Below, piece after piece: positions 37,002-45,649 of a stretch of DNA of 64,000 nt; the stretch's first letter is position 1; each line of letters opens with the position of its first letter. The notes below the pieces were generated by a model. The model was not told the DNA's origin and made no database searches. It saw nothing but the letters and a program-made list of their open reading frames with translations. The translations under genes and the position numbers were made by a program. This stretch comes from Saprospiraceae bacterium UBA7687 (GTDB lineage: Bacteria; Bacteroidota; Bacteroidia; Chitinophagales; Saprospiraceae): contig DLGT01000084.1 of the NCBI GenBank assembly GCA_002482845.1, positions 13,592 to 77,591 of the forward strand. The letters are read 5' to 3'.

Positions 37002-37050
37002 AATCGCTCAGCTAAATTCATTACAAGAGATTGGCTGAGCGATTTTATTT
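37002..37050. terminator. Terminator hairpin between convergent genes
   Basis: AATCGCTCAGC (37002-37012) is perfectly complementary to GCTGAGCGATT (37034-37044), followed by TTATTTT. It serves the Ivy-like gene and perhaps the opposing epimerase gene ending at 37058. Confidence 0.75.
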
Positions 37051-37057
37051 TACTTGT

Positions 37058-37999
37058 TTAGACAGTAACAACTTCCTTAAAGTATGCATAAGTTTTTATT
37101 AGTCCTTCTTCCCTTTGCACCTTAGGTTCCCAACCTAGTAAATTTTGTGCCAATGTGATGTCGGGTCTTCTTTGTTTAGGATCATCTACTGGCAATGGAT
37201 TATAAATAATGTGTGCCTTAGGGTTTTGAACAAGTTTTAATATTTCGTCTGCAAACTGCATGATGGTTATCTCTGATGGATTGCCAATATTAACAGGTCC
37301 GGAATAATCGCTCAAAAGCAAACGATAAATACCTTCTACCAAGTCATCTACATAACAGAATGATCTAGTTTGGTTTCCTTCACCAAAAACAGTCAATCCT
37401 TCTCCGCGTATTGCCTGCGAAAAGAAGGCCGGCAAAACCCTGCCATCTTCCACTCTCATTCTCGGCCCATAAGTGTTAAAGATTCTTACAATTCTCGTTT
37501 CTAGACCATGAAAAGTGTGGTAAGCCATGGTAATTGCTTCTTGAAACCTTTTGGCTTCATCATAGACACCACGTGGACCTATTGGATTGACATTTCCCCA
37601 ATAATCTTCTTTTTGTGGATGCACCAATGGGTCTCCATATACCTCAGAAGTTGATGCAATAAGAATTCGAGCATTTTTTGACTTGGCCAAACCTAATAAA
37701 TTGTGTGTTCCTAAAGAACCAACTTTTAAGGTTTGAATTGGCATCTTCAAGTAATCAATAGGACTCGCCGGTGATGCAAAATGCAAAATATAATCTAATT
37801 GTCCTGGCACATGAACAAATTTAGATACATCATGGTGGTAATACTCAAAGTTTTTGAGTGGAAAAAGATGTTCAATGTTTTTTATATTTCCAGTGATAAG
37901 GTTATCCATTCCTATGACATGATATCCTTCTTTTACATATCTATCACATAGATGGGAACCAATAAAGCCTGCTGCTCCCGTGATTAAAATTCGTTTCAT
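37058..37999 (-). CDS. UDP-glucuronate decarboxylase-like extended SDR
   Basis: This predicted cytosolic sugar-nucleotide enzyme would convert UDP-glucuronate to UDP-xylose, or act on a similar NDP-sugar, with NAD+. The Rossmann motif GAAGFIGSH is at residues 8-16, the HFASPASPIDYL substrate-loop signature of UXS is at 73-84, STSEVYGDP follows, and the catalytic pair is Tyr146 and Lys150 in YDEAK. RIFNTYGPRM and the C-terminal RRPDI motif also match UXS. The length of 313 aa is typical. It stands alone rather than in a polysaccharide cluster, so the final product is unknown. Confidence 0.9.
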   Translation of the reverse strand: MKRILITGAAGFIGSHLCDRYVKEGYHVIGMDNLITGNIKNIEHLFPLKNFEYYHHDVSKFVHVPGQLDYILHFASPASPIDYLKMPIQTLKVGSLGTHNLLGLAKSKNARILIASTSEVYGDPLVHPQKEDYWGNVNPIGPRGVYDEAKRFQEAITMAYHTFHGLETRIVRIFNTYGPRMRVEDGRVLPAFFSQAIRGEGLTVFGEGNQTRSFCYVDDLVEGIYRLLLSDYSGPVNIGNPSEITIMQFADEILKLVQNPKAHIIYNPLPVDDPKQRRPDITLAQNLLGWEPKVQREEGLIKTYAYFKEVVTV

Positions 38000-38120
38000 T
38001 TAAAATAATATTATACTTGTCCTAAATTAAATAATTTCCAAAACTGAAAGATCGTGAATACGCAAAATAAATTGGATTTAAAATCAAAAAATAATACATT
38101 CATTTTGAATACCCTGCTGG

Positions 38121-38128
38121 CAAAGGTA
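38121..38128 (-). promoter_or_regulatory. Putative -7 element of the UXS-like gene
   Basis: On the minus strand TACCTTTG followed by CCAGC matches TAnnTTTG exactly; it lies 122 nt upstream of the start codon. Confidence 0.5.
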
Positions 38129-38287
38129 GTTTTAATTTTATTATTCCACCCAAGACTGCTGTTGATAAATTCAGTTTGTTACATTTTGTATAAAGTTTTA
38201 TGCCTGAATAAAAGACAAAACTAACTTAAAGTATAGATTTTTTGAAAAAACAAATACATCTCGATAATTAATCTTATTTATTTTTCT

Positions 38288-38295
38288 GATATTTG
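38288..38295 (+). promoter_or_regulatory. Candidate -7 element of the SPT gene
   Basis: GATATTTG followed by CG differs from TAnnTTTG only at the first base. It lies 63 nt before the start codon. Confidence 0.4.
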
Positions 38296-38357
38296 CGTTT
38301 TATTTAGACGTTAAAGTCCAAAATATATATTTACACCAATATTAAAGTATAATAAGA

Positions 38358-39581
38358 ATGTCTCCTTTCAAACAAAAAATGACCGGCTACACTTTACCAC
38401 AGCAGATTCAAGCTATGGGTTTGTATCCTTTTTTTAGAACTATAGAATCTGAACAAGATACTGTAGTAAAGATCGATGGTAAGGATGTCTTGATGTTCGG
38501 ATCGAATAGTTATTTGGGTCTAACTAATCACCCAAAACTAAAGGAAGCGTCTATCAAGGCTATAGAAAAATACGGATCAGGTTGTGCTGGGTCTAGATTT
38601 TTGAACGGAACATTGGATATACATCTCGAGTTAGAAGAAAAATTGGCAAGATATGTTGGAAAACCAGGTGCTTTAGTATTTAGCACAGGCTACCAAGTAA
38701 ATTTGGGCGTTATTTCTTCTATTCCAGGAAGACATGATTATATCATTATGGACGATTTAGATCATGCTTGTATTATAGATGGAGCTAGACTTTCATTTGC
38801 AAAAGTCATGAAATATAGCCATAATGATATGGAGTCACTGGAGAAAGCACTAAGCAGATGTGAGTTAGATAAAATAAAACTAATTGCAATAGATGGCGTA
38901 TTCAGTATGGAAGGAGATATAGCAAAACTTCCAGAAATCGTCCAATTAGCTGAAAAATATAATGCTACCATAATGGTTGATGATGCTCATGGATTAGGTG
39001 TACTCGGTAAGAATGGTAGTGGTACTTCTGATCATTTCGGTCTTACCGACAAAGTAGACCTAATAATGGGTACTTTCAGTAAATCACTTGCAAGTATCGG
39101 TGGATTTATTGCAGCTGATATGGATACTATCAATTACCTAAAGCATAATGCTCGGTCATTAATATTTAGTGCAAGTATTGCGCCTGCAAATGCAGCAAGT
39201 GTTATTGCAGCTGTAGATTTAATACAGGAAGAACCAGAAAGAATAACAGCACTTTGGGATAATACACATTATGCTATGGCTGCACTCAAAAAAGCTGGAT
39301 TTGATACTGGGCATTCTGTCACGCCTATTATTCCAATATTAATCAGAGATGATTATAAAACTTTCCAATTGACAAAAATTGCTCTGGAAAGAGGTGTATT
39401 TGTTAATCCTGTAGTGTCTCCTGCAGTACCTAGTACATCATCACTTATTAGATATTCGTTGATGGCAACACATACCAAAGCTCAAATAGACGAGTCAGTA
39501 TCTATATTAAAACAAATAGCTGATGAAATAGGTGTGTTTGAAGTTAACCCAGAAATGTCAGTGAATTTTATCGACATGTAA
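38358..39581 (+). CDS. spt: Serine palmitoyltransferase-like alpha-oxoamine synthase
   Basis: This PLP enzyme would condense serine with a fatty acyl-CoA to 3-ketosphinganine, the first step of sphingolipid synthesis. Motifs are NSYLGLTNHPKLKEAS, GSGCAGSRFLNGT, DLDHACIIDGARLS, VDDAHGLGVLG and the PLP-lysine motif GTFSKSLAS with Lys near residue 241. The 407-aa length fits bacterial SPT, but KBL, AlaS-type or BioF-type homologs cannot be excluded on sequence alone. The GNAT acyltransferase, epimerase and lipid kinase that follow make SPT the best reading. A strong terminator separates it from those genes, so it is its own transcript. Confidence 0.85.
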   Translation: MSPFKQKMTGYTLPQQIQAMGLYPFFRTIESEQDTVVKIDGKDVLMFGSNSYLGLTNHPKLKEASIKAIEKYGSGCAGSRFLNGTLDIHLELEEKLARYVGKPGALVFSTGYQVNLGVISSIPGRHDYIIMDDLDHACIIDGARLSFAKVMKYSHNDMESLEKALSRCELDKIKLIAIDGVFSMEGDIAKLPEIVQLAEKYNATIMVDDAHGLGVLGKNGSGTSDHFGLTDKVDLIMGTFSKSLASIGGFIAADMDTINYLKHNARSLIFSASIAPANAASVIAAVDLIQEEPERITALWDNTHYAMAALKKAGFDTGHSVTPIIPILIRDDYKTFQLTKIALERGVFVNPVVSPAVPSTSSLIRYSLMATHTKAQIDESVSILKQIADEIGVFEVNPEMSVNFIDM

Positions 39582-39638
39582 ATGTATAGGAGTACGTAAG
39601 AGATGTCAAACATTTTTAATCGTACTTATGAAAATATT

Positions 39639-39684
39639 TGCCATAAAGACCTCTTAAGAAGTGGTTTTTATGGCATTTTTTTTT
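39639..39684 (+). terminator. Terminator after the SPT gene
   Basis: TGCCATAAAGACC (39639-39651) pairs, with one G-T pair, with GGTTTTTATGGCA (39663-39675), then a run of T (to 39684). Confidence 0.85.
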
Positions 39685-39738
39685 ACTATCATTCAAATTT
39701 AACTTAAGATTTAGAATAAAGTCAAAAACAATTACGCA

Positions 39739-39773
39739 TTTGGCAATATTCATTTGAATAAATCTTACTTTTG
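39739..39773 (+). promoter_or_regulatory. Putative promoter of the GNAT-epimerase operon
   Basis: TTTG (39739-39742) is followed after 23 nt by TACTTTTG (39766-39773), a -33/-7 pair with a perfect -7 element; the leader would be about 100 nt. Confidence 0.5.
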
Positions 39774-39878
39774 GGGACAATTGTAACTAAGACATTTTTA
39801 TATCTTGGATAATGATTCGTAATTTATGTCATTTTGACATCAACTTTAATTTAACAAATCGAGTATAAATCATTAATT

Positions 39879-41003
39879 ATGAGCACAATAATAAAAGAAG
39901 TCACATTCAAAGATGGTATCTCAGAATTTATAAATTTTCCACATGATCTCTATAAGGATGACCCTATTTATGTGCCTGAAATATTTATTGGTCAAAAAGA
40001 CATGATGAATCCTGACAAGTACCCTTTTCATAAATATGGCAAGGTGAAATATTTCTTAGCTCAAAGGAATGGTAAAACGGTAGGTAGAATTGCTGCCATT
40101 AACAATACGAACTACAATCGGCACCATAAAAGCAATGTTGGTTTCTTTGGATTTTTTGATTTTATTGAAGATCAAGAAGTTTGTAATCTTCTATTGGATC
40201 AAGCTGTTGCCTATGCCAAAGAAAATGGTCAAGATTTCTTAATGGGACCTACAAATTTTACTACAAATGAGACAGCAGGTACTTTAGTTGATGGATTTAA
40301 CGATTCGCCTAAGCTAATGATGACTTATAATAAACCATATTATGGTAAGCTCATGGAAAAATATGGTTTGCATAAAGAAATGGATTTGTTTGCATTTATG
40401 ATATACAGTGACAAAGCTTCTGAAAAGTCACTTAGAATTGCAGATGCCGTCGAAAACAGGCTAAAAGCAAAAGGAATATCAATTAGAAACATAAATCTCA
40501 AAGATATAGACAACGAAGCTAAAAGAATACAAAAGATATATAATGACGCTTGGGAAGAAAACTGGGGATTTGTACCATTCACAGATGCAGAATTTGAATA
40601 TCTCAAAAATGATCTAAAAATGTTGCTCGACCCTAAATTTGCCTACATAGCCGAAAAAGATGGAGAAGCAATAGGTTTTGGTCTTACACTACCCAATATT
40701 AATGAAGTCCTTATTAAAAATAAACGTGGTAAACTATTCCCATTTGGTATTTTTAGACTGCTTTGGGGTAAAAACAAAACTAAATATGTGAGAATTTTAG
40801 CGCTAGGCGTATTAGAAGAGTATAGGAAAATGGGGATTGAAGCTATATTTTTTGCCAAAAACATACAGGAAGCACGCAGACGAGGTATCATTGGTGGTGA
40901 AGCATCTTGGGTATTAGAAAGTAATGAAGCAATGGTAGCTGCCGCTGAACATTTAAATGGTGAAAAATATAAAACCTATAGACTTTATAAAAAACCAATC
41001 TAA
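39879..41003 (+). CDS. GNAT-fold acyltransferase, candidate bacterial ceramide synthase
   Basis: This 374-aa soluble protein has GNAT-type strands and a C-terminal acyl-CoA-binding-like region (YVRILALGVLEEYRKMGIEA), preceded by FGFFDFIEDQEV and MGPTNFTTNETAG. The bacterial ceramide synthase of Caulobacter is also a GNAT-family acyl-CoA transferase encoded near SPT and an epimerase; this arrangement is the same. I therefore infer N-acylation of sphinganine or a related long-chain base. The next gene starts 3 nt after the stop, so the two form an operon. It is not membrane-spanning. Acyl donor and exact step are not provable from sequence. Confidence 0.7.
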   Translation: MSTIIKEVTFKDGISEFINFPHDLYKDDPIYVPEIFIGQKDMMNPDKYPFHKYGKVKYFLAQRNGKTVGRIAAINNTNYNRHHKSNVGFFGFFDFIEDQEVCNLLLDQAVAYAKENGQDFLMGPTNFTTNETAGTLVDGFNDSPKLMMTYNKPYYGKLMEKYGLHKEMDLFAFMIYSDKASEKSLRIADAVENRLKAKGISIRNINLKDIDNEAKRIQKIYNDAWEENWGFVPFTDAEFEYLKNDLKMLLDPKFAYIAEKDGEAIGFGLTLPNINEVLIKNKRGKLFPFGIFRLLWGKNKTKYVRILALGVLEEYRKMGIEAIFFAKNIQEARRRGIIGGEASWVLESNEAMVAAAEHLNGEKYKTYRLYKKPI

Positions 41004-41006
41004 AAC

Positions 41007-42002
41007 ATGTCGAAAGAAAAAATATTAATTACTGGTGCAAATGGTTTTATCGGTTCTTTTCTTGTCAAAGAAGCTCTTGCAAAAGATTTGGAAGTATATG
41101 CAGGTGTAAGAAAAAACAGTAATACCGGGTCACTTAAAGAATTGGATACTAAGATAGTAGAGTTAAATTATGAATCAATAGATCAAATGGCTGAGGTATT
41201 GAAAACCTATCAGTTTGAATATGTAATTCATAATGCAGGCCTAACGAAAACGCCCAATGCACAAGAATATATAAAAGTTAATAAAGATTATCTAATAAAC
41301 GTCATAGATGCCATAAGGAAATCAGGCATTCATCTCAAAAAATTCCTTTATGTCAGTAGTCTTGCTGCCACTGGACCAGCTGATTTTCAAAAAAATGGAA
41401 TGCTCACTCAAGAAGCGATCTATAATCCAGTAACCAATTACGGTATTAGCAAACATCTAGCTGAGACCTATCTTACAGAGCAAAAAGATATACCATATCT
41501 TATAATAAGACCAACGGCCGTTTATGGTCCTGGTGAAAAAGACTTGTTAAATGTCTTTCAGATGATCAATAAACGAATAGACTTACAAGCTGGTCTTTTG
41601 CCACAGAAACTGACTTTTATTTACGTCAAAGATCTGGCGAAACTGATGATAACTGCTACCTTGAGCAAATATTCTCACAAAGCTTATTTTGCCACAGATG
41701 GTAAGATTTACACGGGAACAGCTTTTAGTGGATTTATAAAGGAAAGTATAAATAAATCGACACTTCACATTAAACTTCCTATTTCTGTGATTAAACTCGT
41801 AGCGTTTGTCAGCGAGAAAGTTTCAGGATTATGGGGTAGCTATCCACCACTCAATGCAGATAAATTTCATGAAATTAAAGCTAGGAACTGGTCTTGTGAT
41901 GTTCGTGACTTAGAGTCTGAACTAGGATTTAAATCAGCATATGACCTATCTACTGGCATCCCTGAGACGGTCCAATGGTATAAAGAACAAAAATGGCTAT
42001 GA
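41007..42002 (+). CDS. NAD-dependent epimerase/reductase, CerR-like
   Basis: This extended SDR has GANGFIGSF at residues 10-18 for NAD(P) binding, HNAGLTKTP at the substrate loop, and a Tyr145/Lys149 catalytic pair in YGISK. The C-terminal half has VYGPGEKD and a final DLSTGIPETVQWYKEQ typical of NAD-dependent epimerases. It follows the GNAT gene by 3 nt. In the Caulobacter ceramide pathway an epimerase-like protein (CerR) reduces the 3-keto group; the neighbourhood suggests the same job here. A sugar-nucleotide epimerase role cannot be excluded. Confidence 0.8.
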   Translation: MSKEKILITGANGFIGSFLVKEALAKDLEVYAGVRKNSNTGSLKELDTKIVELNYESIDQMAEVLKTYQFEYVIHNAGLTKTPNAQEYIKVNKDYLINVIDAIRKSGIHLKKFLYVSSLAATGPADFQKNGMLTQEAIYNPVTNYGISKHLAETYLTEQKDIPYLIIRPTAVYGPGEKDLLNVFQMINKRIDLQAGLLPQKLTFIYVKDLAKLMITATLSKYSHKAYFATDGKIYTGTAFSGFIKESINKSTLHIKLPISVIKLVAFVSEKVSGLWGSYPPLNADKFHEIKARNWSCDVRDLESELGFKSAYDLSTGIPETVQWYKEQKWL

Positions 42003-42042
42003 CATTTCTACCAAAGGTTTAGTCAATTAAAGGCAATATGTG

Positions 42043-42050
42043 TACTTTTG
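42043..42050 (+). promoter_or_regulatory. Putative -7 element of the lipid kinase gene
   Basis: TACTTTTG followed by CGT matches TAnnTTTG exactly; it lies 64 nt upstream of the start codon and gives the kinase-transporter pair its own promoter. Confidence 0.5.
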
Positions 42051-42114
42051 CGTTTCGCTAAGTAAGCTTGTGTTGATGTAATTATCAATACAAAACACAT
42101 TCTATTCCTAATCA

Positions 42115-43017
42115 ATGAACATGTCAACCATCGTTAAGAAGAAAATAAGATTTATCACAAACCCATTTTCTGGCACAAAATCCAAGTCAAAACTTAAGGA
42201 AACAATAGAAGAAAACCTAAATTTAACAGATTTTGACTTCGAAATATCTTTTACTGAATATCCAAGACATGCCACACAATTAAGTGCAGAAGCACGAGAT
42301 TTAGGATATTATGCAGTAATCGCAGTAGGTGGAGATGGTACAATCAATGAAGTAGCATCTGCGCTAAAAGGATCAGAAACTGCCTTGGGAATAGTCCCTT
42401 TTGGATCAGGAAATGGATTTTCTTATCACCTTGGAACTCGTCGAAATGTAGATGAAGCCATAAAAATCATAAATGACCACCATACTATTCTAATCGACAC
42501 GGGAGCTGCAAATGGTCGTTTTTTTATAAATGTGGCTGGTTTGGGTTTAGATGCGACGGTTGCTTTCAAAACAAAACTGAATAAAAGACGTGGATTTATA
42601 CCCTATTTTATCAATACATTAAAAGAAAGTATTGGTTTTAAATTTATGAAACTTAGGATTACTTCTGATGATAATGTTCAGGAAGGTGATTATGCTATGG
42701 CTGTGATCGCCAATGGGTCTATTTATGGCTATGACTTTGCTGTGGCACCGGCTGCCAAATTAGATGATGGGTTATTTGATGTGATCTTGGTGAGAAAAAC
42801 GCAGATATTCAGATATTTTTTATTGGTTCCAAGGATGTTGAACAAAACTTTTCATAAAAGTCCGCTAGTTCACTATTTCAAGACCAGAAAAATCACCATC
42901 GAAAGTACAGATGGTACACCTTATTTCCATGTGGATGGTGAAGGATTTGAAGCTGATAACAGTATCACCTTTGAAATCATTCCAGACTCGCTAAAATTAA
43001 TTACCAAACAATCATAA
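42115..43017 (+). CDS. Diacylglycerol kinase-type lipid kinase (YegS/DagK family)
   Basis: The catalytic domain has the ATP-site motif AVGGDGTINEVASAL and the family GSGNGFSYHLG segment. FHVDGEGF near the C-terminus is typical. Relatives phosphorylate diacylglycerol, undecaprenol, sphingosine or ceramide. Next to SPT, GNAT and epimerase genes it may be a ceramide or long-chain-base kinase, which is inference only. Translation probably begins at 42115, although the next Met (42121) is equally possible. The transporter gene follows after 4 nt. Confidence 0.87.
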   Translation: MNMSTIVKKKIRFITNPFSGTKSKSKLKETIEENLNLTDFDFEISFTEYPRHATQLSAEARDLGYYAVIAVGGDGTINEVASALKGSETALGIVPFGSGNGFSYHLGTRRNVDEAIKIINDHHTILIDTGAANGRFFINVAGLGLDATVAFKTKLNKRRGFIPYFINTLKESIGFKFMKLRITSDDNVQEGDYAMAVIANGSIYGYDFAVAPAAKLDDGLFDVILVRKTQIFRYFLLVPRMLNKTFHKSPLVHYFKTRKITIESTDGTPYFHVDGEGFEADNSITFEIIPDSLKLITKQS

Positions 43018-43021
43018 GACT

Positions 43022-43897
43022 ATGTGGATACTTGTAGCATGTATTGTACTCAATGCACTTATCGGTGTGATATTCAAGCTATTCGAAAAATATCAGATAG
43101 ATAATCTGCAAGCGATTGTGGTTAATTATTTTGTATGTGTTTTGACTGCTGCTGTAGTGGTAGGCGGCAACCCAATTCCGTCTGACTTAACTGGTCAACC
43201 ATGGTTTTGGTATGCTTTGGGGCTTGGTAGTATATTTATTATTGTATTTAATCTTATGGCATTGACAGTCCAGAATTTTGGAGTAGTTATTGCCACTATT
43301 TTTCAAAAAATGTCATTGTTGGCACCTACATTGATCGCGATTTTGTTTTATGGAGAAACTTCCAATTTTATAAAATGGACAGGCATTTTATCGTCTGTGG
43401 CAGGAATATTTCTACTAAGTTATCAAAAAAAAGACCAAAATGGGCAAGAAAGTCATCATTCCGGATTGATATGGATGCTTCCAATACTGACATTTTTAGG
43501 ATCTTGCCTTATAGACAGTGCTTTATATTTGGTAGAAAAACAAAATTTAGCTCAAAATGGCGATATCGGATTTGTAGCTTCCTTGTTTCTTTCGGCAGCT
43601 ATCAATGGTTTTCTTATACTTAGCATCCAAGTGTTAAGAAAAAAAGAAGACCTTAAGTTCAAGAACTTAGTAGGTGGTATTGGTTTAGGTATCCCCAATT
43701 TTTTCTCAATCTACTTACTATTATTAGCCTTGCAGCAAGGTTGGGGCGGATCTGTTGTTTTTCCAGTGAACAATGTAGGCGTACTGGTCATGGCAGCATT
43801 TTTTGGCATCGTTTTGTTCAAAGAAAGGTTAGTTCCATTGAGAATTGTTGGTTTTATTTTGGCAATTTTGGCAATAATTCTCATAACTTTAGCTTGA
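43022..43897 (+). CDS. EamA/DMT-family transporter
   Basis: This 291-aa integral membrane protein has about ten hydrophobic segments arranged as two EamA halves (first half from MWILVACIVLNALIGVI; second half from IWMLPILTFLGSCLI). It begins 4 nt after the lipid kinase stop and is probably cotranscribed. DMT proteins export or import metabolites; no substrate can be named. A link to sphingolipid export is possible from position only. No unusual feature is seen. Confidence 0.85.
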   Translation: MWILVACIVLNALIGVIFKLFEKYQIDNLQAIVVNYFVCVLTAAVVVGGNPIPSDLTGQPWFWYALGLGSIFIIVFNLMALTVQNFGVVIATIFQKMSLLAPTLIAILFYGETSNFIKWTGILSSVAGIFLLSYQKKDQNGQESHHSGLIWMLPILTFLGSCLIDSALYLVEKQNLAQNGDIGFVASLFLSAAINGFLILSIQVLRKKEDLKFKNLVGGIGLGIPNFFSIYLLLLALQQGWGGSVVFPVNNVGVLVMAAFFGIVLFKERLVPLRIVGFILAILAIILITLA

Positions 43898-43939
43898 TTT
43901 TTTAGTTTCAAAACATAATACCTAACCTAAGTTCCATCC

Positions 43940-44596
43940 ATGATAATTGATTCATATATAACATTGGCAGAAGCGTGTGTAGGTGAATACAAGGAGAAAG
44001 GCAGTAAATTCATTGCCTATGGATACCCATTTGACGATGAATCTGAATTAGAAGTCATTTTAGGAGAATTAAAGGCAATTCATCCTAAGGCTAGACATTA
44101 TTGTTTTGCCTATAAAATTGGTGTAGATAATAATAGATACAGAACCAATGATGACGGAGAGCCATCAGGAACAGCTGGAAAACCTATATATGGCCAAATA
44201 TTAAGTAATGGGCTGACGAACATAGCTATTGTAGTCATTCGTTATTTCGGAGGTACAAAATTGGGAGCATCGGGTCTTATACACGCTTACAAAGAAGCAT
44301 CAAAAGAAGCATTGGAATCAGCAACTACCATTGAAAAATATATTACCAAATCCTATGAATTGACGTTTGGCTACGACCACATGGGCCAGATATTAAATGT
44401 ATTAAAAGAACTTGACATAGCGATCACGGATAAGACATTTGAGTCGTCATGCAAAGTAATTGTTCAACTGAGACTATCTGAAGAACTGCTAGTATTACAC
44501 AAATTCAAAGCAAAAGTCTTACAAAAAAGTATGGAAGAGATTCATGAAAAGACAGAAATTCCCTTTTGTGAAATAACGATCTTAGAGCCTTTTTAA
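43940..44596 (+). CDS. yigZ: YigZ/IMPACT family protein
   Basis: This 218-aa cytosolic protein has the IMPACT N-terminal domain (FIAYGYPFDDESELE, KARHYCFAYKIG, DDGEPSGTAGKPI, IVVIRYFGGTKLGASGLIHAY) and a C-terminal DUF1949-like domain (YELTFGYDHMGQILNVL). The family is linked to translation control in eukaryotes, but its bacterial function is unknown. It follows the transporter by 42 nt. Confidence 0.9.
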   Translation: MIIDSYITLAEACVGEYKEKGSKFIAYGYPFDDESELEVILGELKAIHPKARHYCFAYKIGVDNNRYRTNDDGEPSGTAGKPIYGQILSNGLTNIAIVVIRYFGGTKLGASGLIHAYKEASKEALESATTIEKYITKSYELTFGYDHMGQILNVLKELDIAITDKTFESSCKVIVQLRLSEELLVLHKFKAKVLQKSMEEIHEKTEIPFCEITILEPF

Positions 44597-44770
44597 AGGT
44601 TTAAGAATATTTAATTCATTTTACTTATTACATTTTGTCCTTCTTAAAAACATCAAAGTAAGTCTTAACTAATCTTTTAACAAATGGCATTTACTCAATC
44701 CGAATGAACAATATCCTTCCATATAGAGTTTGTATCGAGTAATCAATTTAACAATACAAATACAATTTAT

Positions 44771-45613
44771 ATGACGCTCCACAAAATACTCATTTTCTGT
44801 ACTATACTTTTAGTATCATATTCAATATCGGCTCAAACACCTTCATGCTGTAGTGCTAGTTCTGTGACAGAATTTGCAAACCTAGGAAAAGATTTAAGTT
44901 TTGTTTTAACACATGAAGAGCCTTTACCTTTTATTTTGCAAAATCCTTCTGGAGTCACTACCACATTTCCGATAGCTGGCGAAACTGAGGGACAGGGATA
45001 TTACATCAAAGGTTCAAAATCTTCAACAAAATGGATTTTTGTCATTCAAGAATGGTGGGGACTAAATGATTATATCCGAAATGAAGCCGAAAAATTACAT
45101 AAAGAATTTCCTGATGCACATATTTTTGCGTTGGATATGTACGATGGAAAAACAGCTACAAAAAGAGAAGAAGCTGCAGCCTTAATGCAAGCAGCTAAAC
45201 CTGAAAGATTAGAGAAAATCATAACAAATGCAGCCATTTTTGCAGGAAAAGATGCAAAGATTGCGACTATAGGATGGTGCTTTGGTGGTGCTTGGTCGAA
45301 TATAGCAGCTGTTTTACTTGGAGACAAAGTAGTGGCGAGCGTCATGTATTATGGGATGCCTGTTAATGATTCGAGCCAATTGATCCAGATAAAAGCACCC
45401 GTTTTAGGAATATTTGCTGAAATGGATGGTTGGATTACACCAAAAGTTGTAGAAGATTTCAAGTCAAATATGGAAAAGGTAAATAAATCAATAGAAATTC
45501 ACTCATATGCTGCGGATCATGCTTTTGCAAATCCTAGTAATCCAAAATTCAACAAAGAATTTGCAGATGACGCTTGGAGTAAATCGATAGCTTTCTTTAA
45601 AAAACATTTGTAA
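44771..45613 (+). CDS. Secreted dienelactone-hydrolase-family alpha/beta hydrolase
   Basis: A signal peptide ends ISAQ at residues 19-22, followed by a short Cys-Cys segment, so the protein is exported. The alpha/beta-hydrolase core has FVIQEWWGLNDYIRNEA, DMYDGKTAT, the nucleophile-elbow motif GWCFGG (Cys as nucleophile, as in dienelactone hydrolase), and the acid/His region FAEMDGWITP ... YAADHAFANPSN. Secreted DLH-family proteins act on small lactones or esters; this substrate is unknown. At 280 aa it is longer than typical DLH because of the N-terminal extension. A 174-nt gap separates it from yigZ. Confidence 0.87.
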   Translation: MTLHKILIFCTILLVSYSISAQTPSCCSASSVTEFANLGKDLSFVLTHEEPLPFILQNPSGVTTTFPIAGETEGQGYYIKGSKSSTKWIFVIQEWWGLNDYIRNEAEKLHKEFPDAHIFALDMYDGKTATKREEAAALMQAAKPERLEKIITNAAIFAGKDAKIATIGWCFGGAWSNIAAVLLGDKVVASVMYYGMPVNDSSQLIQIKAPVLGIFAEMDGWITPKVVEDFKSNMEKVNKSIEIHSYAADHAFANPSNPKFNKEFADDAWSKSIAFFKKHL

Positions 45614-45649
45614 GCTCCACGTTTTCATATCTAAAATCAACACCGTTTT

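Larger units (their letters stand above)
38000..38357. other. Divergent intergenic region between the UXS-like and SPT genes
   Basis: No gene is seen in these 358 bases. A minus-strand -7 element at 38121-38128 probably serves the UXS-like gene. A near-consensus plus-strand element GATATTTG (38288-38295) lies upstream of the SPT gene. Confidence 0.5.
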
